Positions 53,551 through 62,951 of a stretch of DNA of 64,000 bases are shown here, one piece after another. Position 1 is the stretch's first letter. Each line of letters begins with the position of its first letter. This DNA comes from Solwaraspora sp. WMMA2065 (GTDB lineage Bacteria; Actinomycetota; Actinomycetes; Mycobacteriales; Micromonosporaceae). The position numbers and the translations under genes were made by a program. The notes beneath the pieces were generated by a model. That model was not told the DNA's origin. It ran no database searches and worked only from the letters and a program-made list of their open reading frames with translations. The DNA is taken from the NCBI RefSeq assembly GCF_030345075.1, contig NZ_CP128361.1, positions 2,170,001 through 2,234,000 of the forward strand. Reading direction: 5' to 3'.

Positions 53551-54558
53551 GTGATCGACGTTCCGCTCTCCGTCCTCGACGTGGCCCCGGTCGCCGCCGG
53601 CAGATCCGCCGGTGAGGCGCTGCGGCACACCACCGAGCTGGCCCGCCGGGTCGAGCAGCTCGGCTACCACCGGTTGTGGGTGGCCGAACACCACAACATG
53701 CCAGCCATCGCAAGCTCGGCACCGGCGGTGCTGCTCGCCCACCTGGCCGCGGCCACCTCGACGATCCGGGTCGGCTCCGGCGGGGTGATGCTGCCCAACC
53801 ATCCGCCGCTGGTGGTCGCCGAGCAGTTCGGCACGTTGGAGGCGCTGCACCCGGGCCGGGTCGACCTCGGCATCGGCCGGGCCCCGGGCACCGACCAGGC
53901 CACCGCGCTGGCGCTGCGGCGAACCATGGCCGGGCTGGGCGCTGAAACGTTCCCGCAGGAGCTGGCGACCCTGATCGGCTATCTGCGCGGCGACGCCGGA
54001 CCGATCGCCGCGACCCCGCACGCCGGGCAGTCACCGGCGATCTGGCTGCTCGGTTCCAGCGGATTCAGCGCCCAACTCGCCGGCACCCTGGGCCTGCCGT
54101 TCTCTTTCGCACACCATTTCAGTGCGGCCAACACGCTGCCGGCGCTCGCGCTGTACCGGCGGCATTTCCGCCCGTCGGCGTGGTTGGACCGGCCGTACGC
54201 GATGGTCGCGGTCAACGTCGTCTGCGCCGAGTCGGACGAGCGGGCCGAGTGGCTGTCCGGCCCGGCCGCCCTGGCGTTTCTGCGGCTGCGCGCCGGGCGG
54301 CCGGAGGCGCTGGTCAGCCCGGAGGAAGCGGCCGCCTATCCGTACACGGATCTCGAGCTGCAGTTCATCCGCCAACGCAACGAGGAGCAGGCGGTCGGCT
54401 CCCCCGACACGGTCCGGCGGGCGCTGCACGAGTTGCGCGAGCGCACCGGTGCCGACGAGCTGATGTTGACCACGATGGTGTACGACGTCGCCGACCGGGT
54501 GCGCTCGTTCGAGCTGGTGGCCGGTGACCCGGGTCACCCCACGGACGGCGATCAATAG
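53551..54558 (+). CDS. Luciferase-like (LLM) flavin monooxygenase, MsnO8-like
   Basis: A 335-residue TIM-barrel oxidoreductase of the bacterial luciferase family: [59 protein letters not shown] and [15 protein letters not shown]. It uses reduced flavin and oxygen; the substrate is unknown. I choose the GTG at 53551 (VIDVPLSV); a TTG at 53539 is also in frame. It is divergent from the ManD gene and probably not part of the sugar pathway. Confidence 0.9.
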   Translation: MIDVPLSVLDVAPVAAGRSAGEALRHTTELARRVEQLGYHRLWVAEHHNMPAIASSAPAVLLAHLAAATSTIRVGSGGVMLPNHPPLVVAEQFGTLEALHPGRVDLGIGRAPGTDQATALALRRTMAGLGAETFPQELATLIGYLRGDAGPIAATPHAGQSPAIWLLGSSGFSAQLAGTLGLPFSFAHHFSAANTLPALALYRRHFRPSAWLDRPYAMVAVNVVCAESDERAEWLSGPAALAFLRLRAGRPEALVSPEEAAAYPYTDLELQFIRQRNEEQAVGSPDTVRRALHELRERTGADELMLTTMVYDVADRVRSFELVAGDPGHPTDGDQ

Positions 54559-54675
54559 CTGGAAACAGGAGCTTCATCAGCCGGTCACCGCCGCGCGACG
54601 GTCCGCTGGCTATCGTCTTTGGCAGGTGATGGTTCGACGCACGAGATCACGCGTGGGGTGGATGTCGTCGCGTCC

Positions 54676-54710
54676 GCCGACGGGGGACCGGGTTCCGGTC
54701 CCCCGTCGGC
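54676..54710. terminator. Hairpin between the monooxygenase and rhamnogalacturonan lyase genes
   Basis: GCCGACGGGGGACC (54676-54689) pairs perfectly with 54697-54710 around a 7-base loop (GGGTTCC). Placed between two convergent stops, it should terminate transcription from both sides. Confidence 0.8.
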
Positions 54711-54767
54711 GCGTCTACGGCCGTCGACTCACTCAGTCGGCCGCCGGATTCACTAGAAGGGAAACAT

Positions 54768-57092
54768 TCACCGCACGTAGACGTTCGGCGTCGGTGGTGC
54801 CGGCATGTTGGCGCCAATGAAGAACGACGGGTGTGGCGGCTGGTTGTAGGCGGTGTTCTGCCAGGCGACCGCCACCCGGTACTGCGGGTCGTGCATCAGG
54901 GTGTGGATCCGTCGATCGGTGGCGTGCGGTGTGGCGTAGATCCGCAACGCGCGGGAATCGCTGGTCCGCCAGATGACCTCCTCCCGCCAGTCGCCGAACA
55001 GGTCGGCAGACAAAGCGGGGGTCGCCTTGGTGCCGTTGTTCGATGCCACCCCGGAGCCGGTCAACAGCCGGGTGTCGCCGGAGGTGCCGTACTTGTCGAT
55101 CCGGGTCTGGTCGAGCAACTCCCGGACCGGGTCGCCGTCCCACCAGCTGAGGAAGTTGGCCGACGACGGCTTGCGTCCGACGTTGCCGCCGGTCGGCGAG
55201 CGCAGCTCGGAAACGGCCGACGACCAGGACTCGGCACCGGCGCTGCCAGCCCAGATGTCCGCCGACACGCCCCGGCCGTTGTCCCCGCCGGTCGGGGTCT
55301 GCCAGATGATCTGCCCGGTACGGGCGTCGATCAGCGCCGACGACGGCTTCGAGCCGTCCTCCTGGACCTTGAAGTACTCCAGCCCGGCACGGCGCGGGTC
55401 GAGGTCACCGACGTGGCCGGCGTCGCCGTGGTTCAGGCTGGTGTTCCACAGCCCGCGACCGTTGTCGTCGATGGTGGCACCGCCGAAGACGATCTCGTCG
55501 CGGCCGTCACGGTCGACGTCGGCGATGGACAGCGAGTGGTTGCCCTGCCCGGCGTAGCTGCCGTTACCCGACGAGTTGGAGTCGAAGACCCACCGCTGGG
55601 TGAGGTTGCCGTTGCGGAAGTCCCAGGCGGCGATGACGGTACGGGTGTAGTAGCCGCGTGACATGATCAACGACGGCCGCTGCCCGTCCAGGTAGGCGGT
55701 GCCGGCGAGGAACCGGTCCACCCGGTTGCCGTACGAGTCGCCCCAGGACGACACCGTGCCCCGGGCCGGTACGTAGTTGACGGTGGACAGGGCGGCGCCG
55801 GTCAGACCGTCGAACATGGTCAGGAACTCCGGGCCGGACAGCACGTAGCCGGACGAGTTGCGGTAGTCGGCGCCGGAGTTGCCGATCACCGTGCCCCGGC
55901 CGTCCCGGCTGCCGTCGGCGGTCTTCATCGCCACCTCGGCCCGGCCGTCGCCGTCGTAGTCGTACACCTGGAACTGGGTGTAGTGGGCGCCGGCCCGGAT
56001 GTTGCGCCCCAGGTCGAGGCGCCACAGCCGGGTCCCGTCGAGCCGGTACGCGTCGACGTAGACGTTGCCGGTGTAGCCGGAGTGCGCGTTGTCCTTGGCG
56101 TTGGACGGGTCCCACTTCAGGACAATCTCGTACTGTCCGTCACCGTCGAGGTCGCCGACGCTGGCGTCGTTCGCCGAGTAGCTGTAGCTCTCCCCGGACG
56201 GGGTGGTGCCGCCTGGCGGCACCTGCAGCGGCACGTCCAGGTAGCCGTTGGCGAAGGTCAACGACGCCGGCGACGCGGGCTGCTCGACGCCACCGACCAC
56301 CGCCCGGACGGTGTAGCTGGCGTTGGACGCGGTACCCGCGTCGTAGTAGTTGGTCGACGCGGTGACCGGCGACGAGGTTATCCGGGTGGAGCCACGGTAG
56401 ACGTGGAACCCGGTGCCGGCGGCCTCGGTGCCGAGCAGCCGCCAGGAGACCAGGTTGCCGGATCCGGAACGGACGCTGATCAGCCCTCGGTCGAGGTCTT
56501 CCATCTGCTTGGCGCCGGGCCCCGGCGTCGGCGGCGCGGTGGTGGGCGGTGGCGCCGTGGTCGGTGGGGCGGTCGTCGGTGGTGCCGTGGTCGGGGGTGC
56601 CGTCGTCGGCGGGGGTGCGGTGGTCGGCGCGACGCCGCCGGTGCAGGTGGTCCCGTTGAGCGCGAAGGTCGTCGGCACCGGATTGCTGCTGTTGTTCCAG
56701 GATCCGTTGAAGCCGAACTCGGTGCTGGCGTTGGTGGCCAGGTTCCCGTTGTAGCCGACGTTGTCCGCGGTGACCTGGGCACCGTTCTGCGTCACCGCCG
56801 CGTTCCACGCCTGGGTGATCGTCTGCCCGGCGCCGAACGACCAGGTCAGCTGCCAGGAGGTGACGGGGTCACCGAGGTTGGTCACGGACACGCTGGCGCC
56901 GAAGCCACCGGGCCATTGGCTGGTGACGCGGTAGTCGACCGCGCAGCCAGCGGCTGCGGCGGCCGGCGACGCGAGGATCGTGGTGGCCACACCGGCACCG
57001 GCCGCAGTGGCCACCGCGGTCGCGACGGCGAGCAGGGCTCGGCGGGGAGTCCCGGGCTGGGACCGGGAACTGTTGGGAGGGACATTGCGCAT
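54768..57092 (-). CDS. Secreted rhamnogalacturonan lyase (PL11) with CBM2
   Basis: A 774-residue secreted enzyme. The signal peptide (RRALLAVATAVATAAGAGVA to ASPAAAA) is followed by a CBM2 domain (about 48-152; CAVDYRVTSQWPGGFGASVS, WNNSSNPVPTTFALNG, with a framing Cys pair), a PTTAP-repeat linker (155-195), an Ig/FN3-like module and the PL11 beta-propeller (VGDLDGDGQYEIVLKWDPS, YDYDGDGRAEVAMKTADG, ADVDRDGRDEIVFGG: calcium-binding blades). It cleaves rhamnogalacturonan-I of pectin. A LacI-type palindrome lies upstream. Its products should enter through the transporter at 62-64 kb. Confidence 0.94.
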   Translation of the reverse strand: MRNVPPNSSRSQPGTPRRALLAVATAVATAAGAGVATTILASPAAAAAGCAVDYRVTSQWPGGFGASVSVTNLGDPVTSWQLTWSFGAGQTITQAWNAAVTQNGAQVTADNVGYNGNLATNASTEFGFNGSWNNSSNPVPTTFALNGTTCTGGVAPTTAPPPTTAPPTTAPPTTAPPTTAPPPTTAPPTPGPGAKQMEDLDRGLISVRSGSGNLVSWRLLGTEAAGTGFHVYRGSTRITSSPVTASTNYYDAGTASNASYTVRAVVGGVEQPASPASLTFANGYLDVPLQVPPGGTTPSGESYSYSANDASVGDLDGDGQYEIVLKWDPSNAKDNAHSGYTGNVYVDAYRLDGTRLWRLDLGRNIRAGAHYTQFQVYDYDGDGRAEVAMKTADGSRDGRGTVIGNSGADYRNSSGYVLSGPEFLTMFDGLTGAALSTVNYVPARGTVSSWGDSYGNRVDRFLAGTAYLDGQRPSLIMSRGYYTRTVIAAWDFRNGNLTQRWVFDSNSSGNGSYAGQGNHSLSIADVDRDGRDEIVFGGATIDDNGRGLWNTSLNHGDAGHVGDLDPRRAGLEYFKVQEDGSKPSSALIDARTGQIIWQTPTGGDNGRGVSADIWAGSAGAESWSSAVSELRSPTGGNVGRKPSSANFLSWWDGDPVRELLDQTRIDKYGTSGDTRLLTGSGVASNNGTKATPALSADLFGDWREEVIWRTSDSRALRIYATPHATDRRIHTLMHDPQYRVAVAWQNTAYNQPPHPSFFIGANMPAPPTPNVYVR
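56520..56640 (-). repeat. Short tandem repeat encoding the Pro/Thr linker of the lyase
   Basis: About eight copies of a near-15-base unit encode PTTAP(P) between the CBM2 and catalytic modules. Such repeats change copy number easily; the copies differ by single bases. Confidence 0.8.
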
Positions 57093-57230
57093 GGGAGTCT
57101 CCGGGAGCAGAGGGCGGGCGGCAACGGACGGACGCCCGGCTGCCCGGCCGGGGCGTGCGCCCGGTGGCGCTGCGCTGGATCGGTCGACCTCGGTGCGGCG
57201 GTCGTCGGTCGGCTCCCGTGCAGGCCAATG

Positions 57231-59507
57231 CTAGGGCAATCGCTTTCCTCGATCAATGTCGATGTCCATCGGAGCCCGGCGGGGTCCGTGTCGGCGGAGG
57301 CGGTCACCCACCGGGTGGTCCGGCTCCCGCAGCACCAGCAGCCCGCCCGCTGGCACCCGGACCCGACGAGCGCCCCGGCCGCGACCCGGTGTGCCGGTGA
57401 CACCGGCCGAGCTGACCGGCCATCGGCCGGTCGACCGGCCGGAATCAGCCGAGCCGGCACCGACCGCCAGCAGGACCTCACCGGCGGGCAGAACGTCGCT
57501 GGCCACCATGATCTCCCCGGACGGTAGGACGCCACCGGAGACCAGCACCTCACCGGTGGCCGCCACCACCGCCTCCTCCCGGCCATGGTTGAACAGGAAC
57601 AGCCACCGGGTGGTGCCGTCCACCCGGCGTACCGCCTCCACCCCGGCGGGCGCGGCGGGCAGCACCGGTGCCACCCCGGCCTCGGCGGCGACCACCGCCA
57701 GCAGTTCCCGGTAACCGTCGTCGTCCAGCCTGGTGGACAGGTACCAGGCGGCCCCGGCACCGACCGCCCGGCGGGTCACCGCCGGTTGGCCGGCCAGCAC
57801 GCCGTCGACGTAGTCGAGTACCGGCTCGGCGGCGCCGGCCCCGAAGCGTTCCCGCCACAGCCGGCCGGTACGCCCGCCGGACAGCCGCACCGTGCCGTCC
57901 GGACCGAGCGGCAGTAACTCCTCGCTGCGGACGCCGAGCAGTTCACGCAGGGCGCCCGGATATCCGCCCAGCCGGACCCGGGCGTCGGAGTCGGCGACCC
58001 CGGACAGGTAGCTGACCACCAGATGGCCGCCGGCGCGCACCCAGTCGCCCAGGGCGTCCGCGACGGCGTCGTCCATCAGGTACAGCGCGGGCAGCACCAG
58101 CATCCGGTAGCCGGTCAGCTCCGGCGGCCCGGCCGCCGGGCAGACGAAGTCGGTGGTGATCCCGCACCGCCACAGCGCCCGGTGCGCGGCGGCCACCTCG
58201 TCGGCGTACGAGATGTGCCCGGACGGCATCCCGGGATGCTGCAGCGCCCACCCGCTGGCGGCGTCCCAGCCGATCGCGGCCCGGGCCGCCACCGTGGCGG
58301 TGTCGGTCGCGGCGAGCAGCCGCAGCGCCTCGCCGAGCTGTACCGCCGACCGGAAGGTCCGAGAGTCGGCACCGGCGTGCGGCACCATCGCCGAGTGGAA
58401 CGCCTCGGCACCGCCGCGCGGCGCCCGCCACTGGAAGAACATCGCGCCCCGGGAGCCGCGCGCGACGTGGGCGACGCTGTGCCGCAGCATCCGGCCAGGC
58501 TCCTTGGCGTAGGCGGTCCCCTCGGCGTACCGGTAGATCAGGTTGGGCGCGCTCTCCATCAGCAGCCAGGGCCGGTGCCGGCCGGCCGGTGCCGGTGACC
58601 TGTCTCCGGTGACCGGGCGTGACCAGGACCGGGCGAGGTCGGCGGCGAGCGCGGTCTGTTCCTCGGCCCGGCCGTCGGTCTCGGTCGGATAGTGGTCGAC
58701 GGCGACCAGGTCGACCTCCCGCGCCCACCGGGCGTGGTCCACCGGAACCCAGTCGCCGAACACGTAGTTGGTGGTGACCGGTACGTTCGGCGTGTGCTCG
58801 CGGAGCAGGTCGCGCTGGTCGCGGTAGGCGGCGAGCAGTTCGTCGGACCAGAACCGGCGGAAGTCCAGCGCCTGCGTCGGGTTGGCCAGGTACTGGGTGG
58901 CGCGCGGCGGTTCGACCTGCGCCCAGTCGGAGTAGCGCTGGCTCCAGAACGCGCCGGTCCACGCCTCGTTGAGCCGGTCCAGGTCGCCGTACCGCTGCCG
59001 GAGCCAGCGCCGGAACGCGGCGGCCGCGTGCGGGCAGTGGCAGACCGTGCCGTACTCGTTGTGCACGTGCCACATGGCCAGCGCCGGGTGGTCGCGGTAG
59101 CGGTCGGCGAGCATCGCGGCGATGCGCCGGGCCGCGACGCGGTACGCGGGGGCGGCCGCGCAGTACGTGTCCCGGCTGCCGTGCCGCAGCCGTACCCCGT
59201 CGGCCGTGACCGGCAGCGCGTCGGGGTGGGCGAGGGAGAACCACGGCGGTGGCGAAGCGGTCGGGGTGGCCAGGACGACTCGGATCCCGCCCCGGTGCAG
59301 CAGGTCGAGTGCCCGGTCAAGCCAGTCGACGGTGTACTCGCCGGGGTGCGGTTCCAACCGGGACCAGGCGAACACCCCGACGGTGACCAGGTTGACCCGG
59401 GCGCGTCGCATCAGCTCGACATCCTCGACCCAGGTCGTCTCCGGCCACTGTTCGGGGTTGTAGTCCCCGCCGTAGCAGAGCCCGTCGAGTCCTTTCGGCC
59501 AGCGCAT
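57231..59507 (-). CDS. Beta-galactosidase, GH42
   Basis: A 758-residue intracellular GH42 enzyme. It starts WPKGLDGLCYGGDYNPEQW. The acid/base Glu is in WHVHNEYG (E151) and the nucleophile Glu is in LLMESAPNLIYRY (E318). The middle beta/alpha domain and the C-terminal all-beta domain (to LLVLREPD) are present. The last 28 residues (HPVGDRLRRHGP onward) extend beyond the family and overlap a putative operator. Probable substrates are galactosides released from galactan side chains of pectin. It is divergent from the GH31 gene. Confidence 0.93.
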   Translation of the reverse strand: MRWPKGLDGLCYGGDYNPEQWPETTWVEDVELMRRARVNLVTVGVFAWSRLEPHPGEYTVDWLDRALDLLHRGGIRVVLATPTASPPPWFSLAHPDALPVTADGVRLRHGSRDTYCAAAPAYRVAARRIAAMLADRYRDHPALAMWHVHNEYGTVCHCPHAAAAFRRWLRQRYGDLDRLNEAWTGAFWSQRYSDWAQVEPPRATQYLANPTQALDFRRFWSDELLAAYRDQRDLLREHTPNVPVTTNYVFGDWVPVDHARWAREVDLVAVDHYPTETDGRAEEQTALAADLARSWSRPVTGDRSPAPAGRHRPWLLMESAPNLIYRYAEGTAYAKEPGRMLRHSVAHVARGSRGAMFFQWRAPRGGAEAFHSAMVPHAGADSRTFRSAVQLGEALRLLAATDTATVAARAAIGWDAASGWALQHPGMPSGHISYADEVAAAHRALWRCGITTDFVCPAAGPPELTGYRMLVLPALYLMDDAVADALGDWVRAGGHLVVSYLSGVADSDARVRLGGYPGALRELLGVRSEELLPLGPDGTVRLSGGRTGRLWRERFGAGAAEPVLDYVDGVLAGQPAVTRRAVGAGAAWYLSTRLDDDGYRELLAVVAAEAGVAPVLPAAPAGVEAVRRVDGTTRWLFLFNHGREEAVVAATGEVLVSGGVLPSGEIMVASDVLPAGEVLLAVGAGSADSGRSTGRWPVSSAGVTGTPGRGRGARRVRVPAGGLLVLREPDHPVGDRLRRHGPRRAPMDIDIDRGKRLP
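57235..57248. promoter_or_regulatory. Putative LacI-type operator upstream of the lyase gene
   Basis: GGCAATCGCTTTCC has the two-fold core GG-AA-CG-TT-CC typical of LacI-family operators (mismatches at the flexible positions). It lies 143 bases upstream of the lyase start, immediately after the GH42 stop. No LacI gene is in the window. Confidence 0.5.
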
Positions 59508-59524
59508 CGGCGCTCCCTCCGACG

Positions 59525-59560
59525 TTGACAGTTTGTTGGGTTAGCAAAGAAACTAATTTA
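59525..59560. promoter_or_regulatory. Promoter region with ROK/XylR-like dyad between GH42 and GH31
   Basis: This AT-rich patch holds TTGACA (59525-59530, a -35 match for the GH31 direction) and an imperfect dyad: AGTTTGTT (59530-59537) against AAGAAACT (59547-59554), followed by AATTTAG. The pattern AGTTTG...AAACTAA resembles the operator of XylR/ROK repressors. It lies between the two divergent glycosidase genes, so it could serve both. Confidence 0.55.
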
Positions 59561-59593
59561 GTCGCCCCCAGGCCGCAGGTTCCACCAGGAAGC

Positions 59594-59639
59594 GTCGAGC
59601 GCCGGACCCGACGAGGGTCGAGCGCCGGACCCGACGAGG
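59594..59639. repeat. Tandem 23-base duplication upstream of the GH31 gene
   Basis: Two exact 23-base copies (59594-59616 and 59617-59639), each beginning GTCGAGCGCCGGACCCGACG, lie in the leader of the alpha-xylosidase gene. The second copy donates part of its ribosome binding site (GAGGAG, 59636-59641). Confidence 0.85.
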
Positions 59640-59646
59640 AGAGCCC

Positions 59647-61953
59647 ATGCCGTACCGTCCGCCCCTGGTCCCCCACGAGACGTTCGTGGCCGACCCACCC
59701 GACCTGCCGGTCCGCGCGCCCGGCGAGGAGGGCCTGTCCGCGCTGGTCCGCGCAGAGTTGCTGGGCACCGACGCGGCCGGGATCACCTGCAAGGGCGGCA
59801 CCGCCGACGGCGAGACGCTGACGGTCGCGGTCAGCGCCGCCGGGGAGGGGGTGATCCGGGTCCGGCTCAGCGCGACACCCGACGCCCGCAGCCGGTCGGC
59901 CCGGGCGCTGCCGCTGGTCGATCCCCAGCCTTCTCCGGCCACGGTCACCGTGGCCGGCGACACGGTACGCGTCGACGCCGGTACGGTCGTCGCCGAACTG
60001 CGGCTCGACCCGTGGCATCTGCGGTTCCTCGACCGGCAGGGTCGGGTGCTGCTCAACCAGAACCGGGGCGAGCGTGACATCAGCGGCCGGCTGCGCACCC
60101 TGCCGTTCGGCCGGTCCCTGGTCGACGGGACCGTCGCCGCGTACCACGAGAGCTTCGACGCGCCCGGTGACGAGCGCTTCGTCGGCCTCGGCGAGAAGTT
60201 CACCCGGCTGGACAAGCGCGGCCAGCGGGCGCTGATGTGGAACTTCGACGCCTTCGGCAGCGAGTCGGACCGGTCGCACAAGAACGTCCCGCTGTACCTG
60301 TCCGACCGTGGCTACGGGGTGCTGGTCGACAGCGGCATGCCGGTGGAGTTCGACATCTGCTCGTCCACACACAGCTGCGTCCAGATCCTGGTGCCGGACG
60401 ACCTGATCGACTACTACGTGATCGCCGGCCCCACCCCCGCCGAGATCCTGGACCGCTACGACGGGTTGACCGGCCGACCGGTGCTGCCACCGAAGTGGGC
60501 GTTCGGCACCTGGATCTCCTCCGGCTTCTTCGTGGACAGTCAGGACAAGGTCCTGGACCGGGCCCGGCGGATCCGCGCCGACGGCATCCCGTGCGACGTG
60601 CTGCACCTGGACTGCTACTGGCAGGCCGACGGTGCCTGGTCCGACCTGGCCTGGGACGCCACCAACTTCCCCGACCCGGCCGGCATGCTGGCCACCCTCG
60701 CCGGGCAGGGGTTCAAGGTGAGCCTCTGGATGAACCCGTACATCATGACCGGCAGCCCGGTCTTCGCGCAGGCCGACGCGGCCGGCTACTTCCTGCGCCG
60801 CCCGGACGGCTCCACCTACATCGCCGACGTCTGGCACGGCTCCTACCCGGTCTGCGGGATCGTCGACTTCACCAACCCGGCGGCCACCGAGTGGTTCACC
60901 GGTCTGCTGCGCGACCTGCTGCGGCAGGGCGCGATGGTGTTCAAGACCGACTTCGCCGAAGGGGTGCCGGCCGACGCGGTGGCACACAACGGGATGACCG
61001 GCGTCGAACTGCACAACGTCTACACGTTGCTGTTCAACGACGCGGTCGCGGCGGTCACCCGGGAGGTCGCCGGGCACGGCATGGTGTGGGCCCGGTCGTC
61101 GTTCCTCGGCGGGCAGCGGCATCCGGCCCAGTGGAGCGGCGACGTCAACGCGACGTACCCGGGGATGGCCAGCACGTTGCGCGGCGGACTGTCGCACGGC
61201 CTGTCCGGCGTACCGTTCTGGAGCCACGACGCCGGCGGCTTCCACGGCACCCCGACCCCCGACCTGTACGTGCGGTGGGCGCAGTTCGGGGCGTTCTCGC
61301 CGCTGGTGCGCTTCCACGGCACCACCAGCCGGCTGCCGTGGGACTTTCCCGACGACGCCGCGCGGGACGCGGTCGAGGCGATCCGGCTGCGCTACCGGTT
61401 GATGCCCTACCTCTACTCGGCGGCGGTCACGGCCGCCCGCACCGGTGCCCCGATGATGCGGGCGCTGCTGGTCGACGCGCCGGACGATCCGGCCGCCTGG
61501 GGTGCCGAGCTGGAGTACCGGCTCGGCACCGACCTGCTGGTCGCGCCGATGATCAGTCCGGACGGACGGCGGCACGTCTACCTGCCGGCCGGTGACTGGG
61601 TCGACCACTGGACCGGCCGGACCCACACCGGCGGACGCCACCTGCTGGTCGAGACGCCGTTGGACCGGATCCCGTTGTTCGTCCGGCACGGCGCGCTGAT
61701 CCCGACGTCGGAGCCCTGGGACACCGTCGGCGACGGCCCGTTCACCGACGTGACCCTGGTCAGCTGGGGCGGGGTCAGCGCCGAGACGTTGGTCTGCGAC
61801 GTCGACGGCGACACCACGGTCCGGGCGGTACGCGACGGCGGCACGTTGCGGGTCGACGTCGACGGGCCGCTGCCGGTCCGCCGGGTCGAGGTCGTCGCGG
61901 TGACCGGCACCGAGCCACCAGCCACGGTGCTGCTCGACGGCGTACCGCTGTGA
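59647..61953 (+). CDS. yicI: Alpha-xylosidase, GH31 (YicI-like)
   Basis: A 768-residue GH31 enzyme. After an N-terminal beta-sandwich the (beta/alpha)8 barrel has the nucleophile Asp in FKTDFAEGVP (D435) and the acid/base Asp in WSGDVNATY (D499), followed by GLSHGLSGVPFWSHDAGGF. These match YicI-type alpha-xylosidases, which release xylose from xyloglucan oligosaccharides (isoprimeverose). There is no signal peptide, so it is intracellular. The symbol denotes the type only. It is convergent with the transporter operon, 17 bases apart. Confidence 0.92.
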   Translation: MPYRPPLVPHETFVADPPDLPVRAPGEEGLSALVRAELLGTDAAGITCKGGTADGETLTVAVSAAGEGVIRVRLSATPDARSRSARALPLVDPQPSPATVTVAGDTVRVDAGTVVAELRLDPWHLRFLDRQGRVLLNQNRGERDISGRLRTLPFGRSLVDGTVAAYHESFDAPGDERFVGLGEKFTRLDKRGQRALMWNFDAFGSESDRSHKNVPLYLSDRGYGVLVDSGMPVEFDICSSTHSCVQILVPDDLIDYYVIAGPTPAEILDRYDGLTGRPVLPPKWAFGTWISSGFFVDSQDKVLDRARRIRADGIPCDVLHLDCYWQADGAWSDLAWDATNFPDPAGMLATLAGQGFKVSLWMNPYIMTGSPVFAQADAAGYFLRRPDGSTYIADVWHGSYPVCGIVDFTNPAATEWFTGLLRDLLRQGAMVFKTDFAEGVPADAVAHNGMTGVELHNVYTLLFNDAVAAVTREVAGHGMVWARSSFLGGQRHPAQWSGDVNATYPGMASTLRGGLSHGLSGVPFWSHDAGGFHGTPTPDLYVRWAQFGAFSPLVRFHGTTSRLPWDFPDDAARDAVEAIRLRYRLMPYLYSAAVTAARTGAPMMRALLVDAPDDPAAWGAELEYRLGTDLLVAPMISPDGRRHVYLPAGDWVDHWTGRTHTGGRHLLVETPLDRIPLFVRHGALIPTSEPWDTVGDGPFTDVTLVSWGGVSAETLVCDVDGDTTVRAVRDGGTLRVDVDGPLPVRRVEVVAVTGTEPPATVLLDGVPL

Positions 61954-61970
61954 CCAGCGGTGCCGGCCGG

Positions 61971-62951
61971 TCAACCCTTGATCGCGCCGGTGATGACGCC
62001 CTTGGTGAAGTGCCGCTGCACGAACGGGAAGATCACCACCGCCGGCAGTACGGTGATCACCACCACCGCCATCTTGACCGCCAGGGTCGGCGGGTACGCG
62101 GTGACCCCGGGGATGTTCACCGGCGCGCCGGTGACCGACGGCGACTGGCCGGCCAGGATGTAGCTCTGCAGCACCCGCTGGATCGGCCACTTGTCGTTGT
62201 CGTCGATGTAGAGCACGGCGTTGAAGTACGCGTTCCAGTAACCGACGGCGTAGAACAGCCCGACGACGGCGATCACCGCCCGCGACAGCGGCAACATGAT
62301 CCGCCACAGGATCCGGAACTCCCCGGCGCCGTCGATGCGGGCCGCGTCGATCAGCTCGGCCGGCACGTTCATGAAGAACGCCCGGATCACCACCAGGTTG
62401 AACACGCTGATCGCGGTCGGCAGGATCAGCGCCCACAGGCTGTTCTTCAGGCCCAGCCCGGTCACCACCAGGTAGCTCGGCACCATGCCGGGATAGATCA
62501 GGAAGGTGAGCAGGAACAGGAACAGCAACGGACGGTGCGCGACCGAGTCCTTGCGGGACAGCCCGTACGCCGCCAGCACCGTCAGCACCAGGCTGAACGT
62601 CGTGCCGACGACGGTGACCAGGGTGCTGACCCACACCGCCCGGCTGATCTGACCGCCGGAGAAGATGTTCACGTACGCCGACAGGTCGATCTCCCGGGGG
62701 ATCACCACCATGCCGCCGGTGGCGTTGATGGTCTCCCGCGACGCGAGGCTGGTCACCAGGACCGACCATATCGGGAAGATCACGGCCAGCACCATCGTGG
62801 CGAGGACGAGCCCTTTGACGCCCTGGCCGACCGGGCTCGGCGGCTCCTCCCAGACCGGCCGGCCGCCGCCGGGGCGCCGCCGTCGGGGCGGCTGGTTCAC
62901 CGGGTTGAGCCGGGGTCGGCGCCCGGCGGCCAGCGTACGCGCGATGCTCAC
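61971..62951 (-). CDS. Carbohydrate ABC transporter permease (LplC/YtcP-like)
   Basis: A 326-residue permease with six membrane helices. The coupling EAA loop reads ELIDAARIDGAGEFRILWRI followed by MLPLSRAVIAVVG. It belongs to the LplC/YtcP group, which imports complex oligosaccharides such as rhamnogalacturonan fragments. The GTG start at 62951 overlaps the preceding permease's stop (GTGA). No ATPase gene is present in the window; such systems often share an MsmX-type ATPase encoded elsewhere. Confidence 0.92.
   Translation of the reverse strand: MSIARTLAAGRRPRLNPVNQPPRRRRPGGGRPVWEEPPSPVGQGVKGLVLATMVLAVIFPIWSVLVTSLASRETINATGGMVVIPREIDLSAYVNIFSGGQISRAVWVSTLVTVVGTTFSLVLTVLAAYGLSRKDSVAHRPLLFLFLLTFLIYPGMVPSYLVVTGLGLKNSLWALILPTAISVFNLVVIRAFFMNVPAELIDAARIDGAGEFRILWRIMLPLSRAVIAVVGLFYAVGYWNAYFNAVLYIDDNDKWPIQRVLQSYILAGQSPSVTGAPVNIPGVTAYPPTLAVKMAVVVITVLPAVVIFPFVQRHFTKGVITGAIKG

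Noticed and set aside
59317-62769. 1150-residue open frame on the minus strand
   Set aside because: It is antisense to the GH31 gene and runs across the start of GH42 and the permease; composition is Arg/Gly/Val-rich with no domain. High GC content keeps such frames open.
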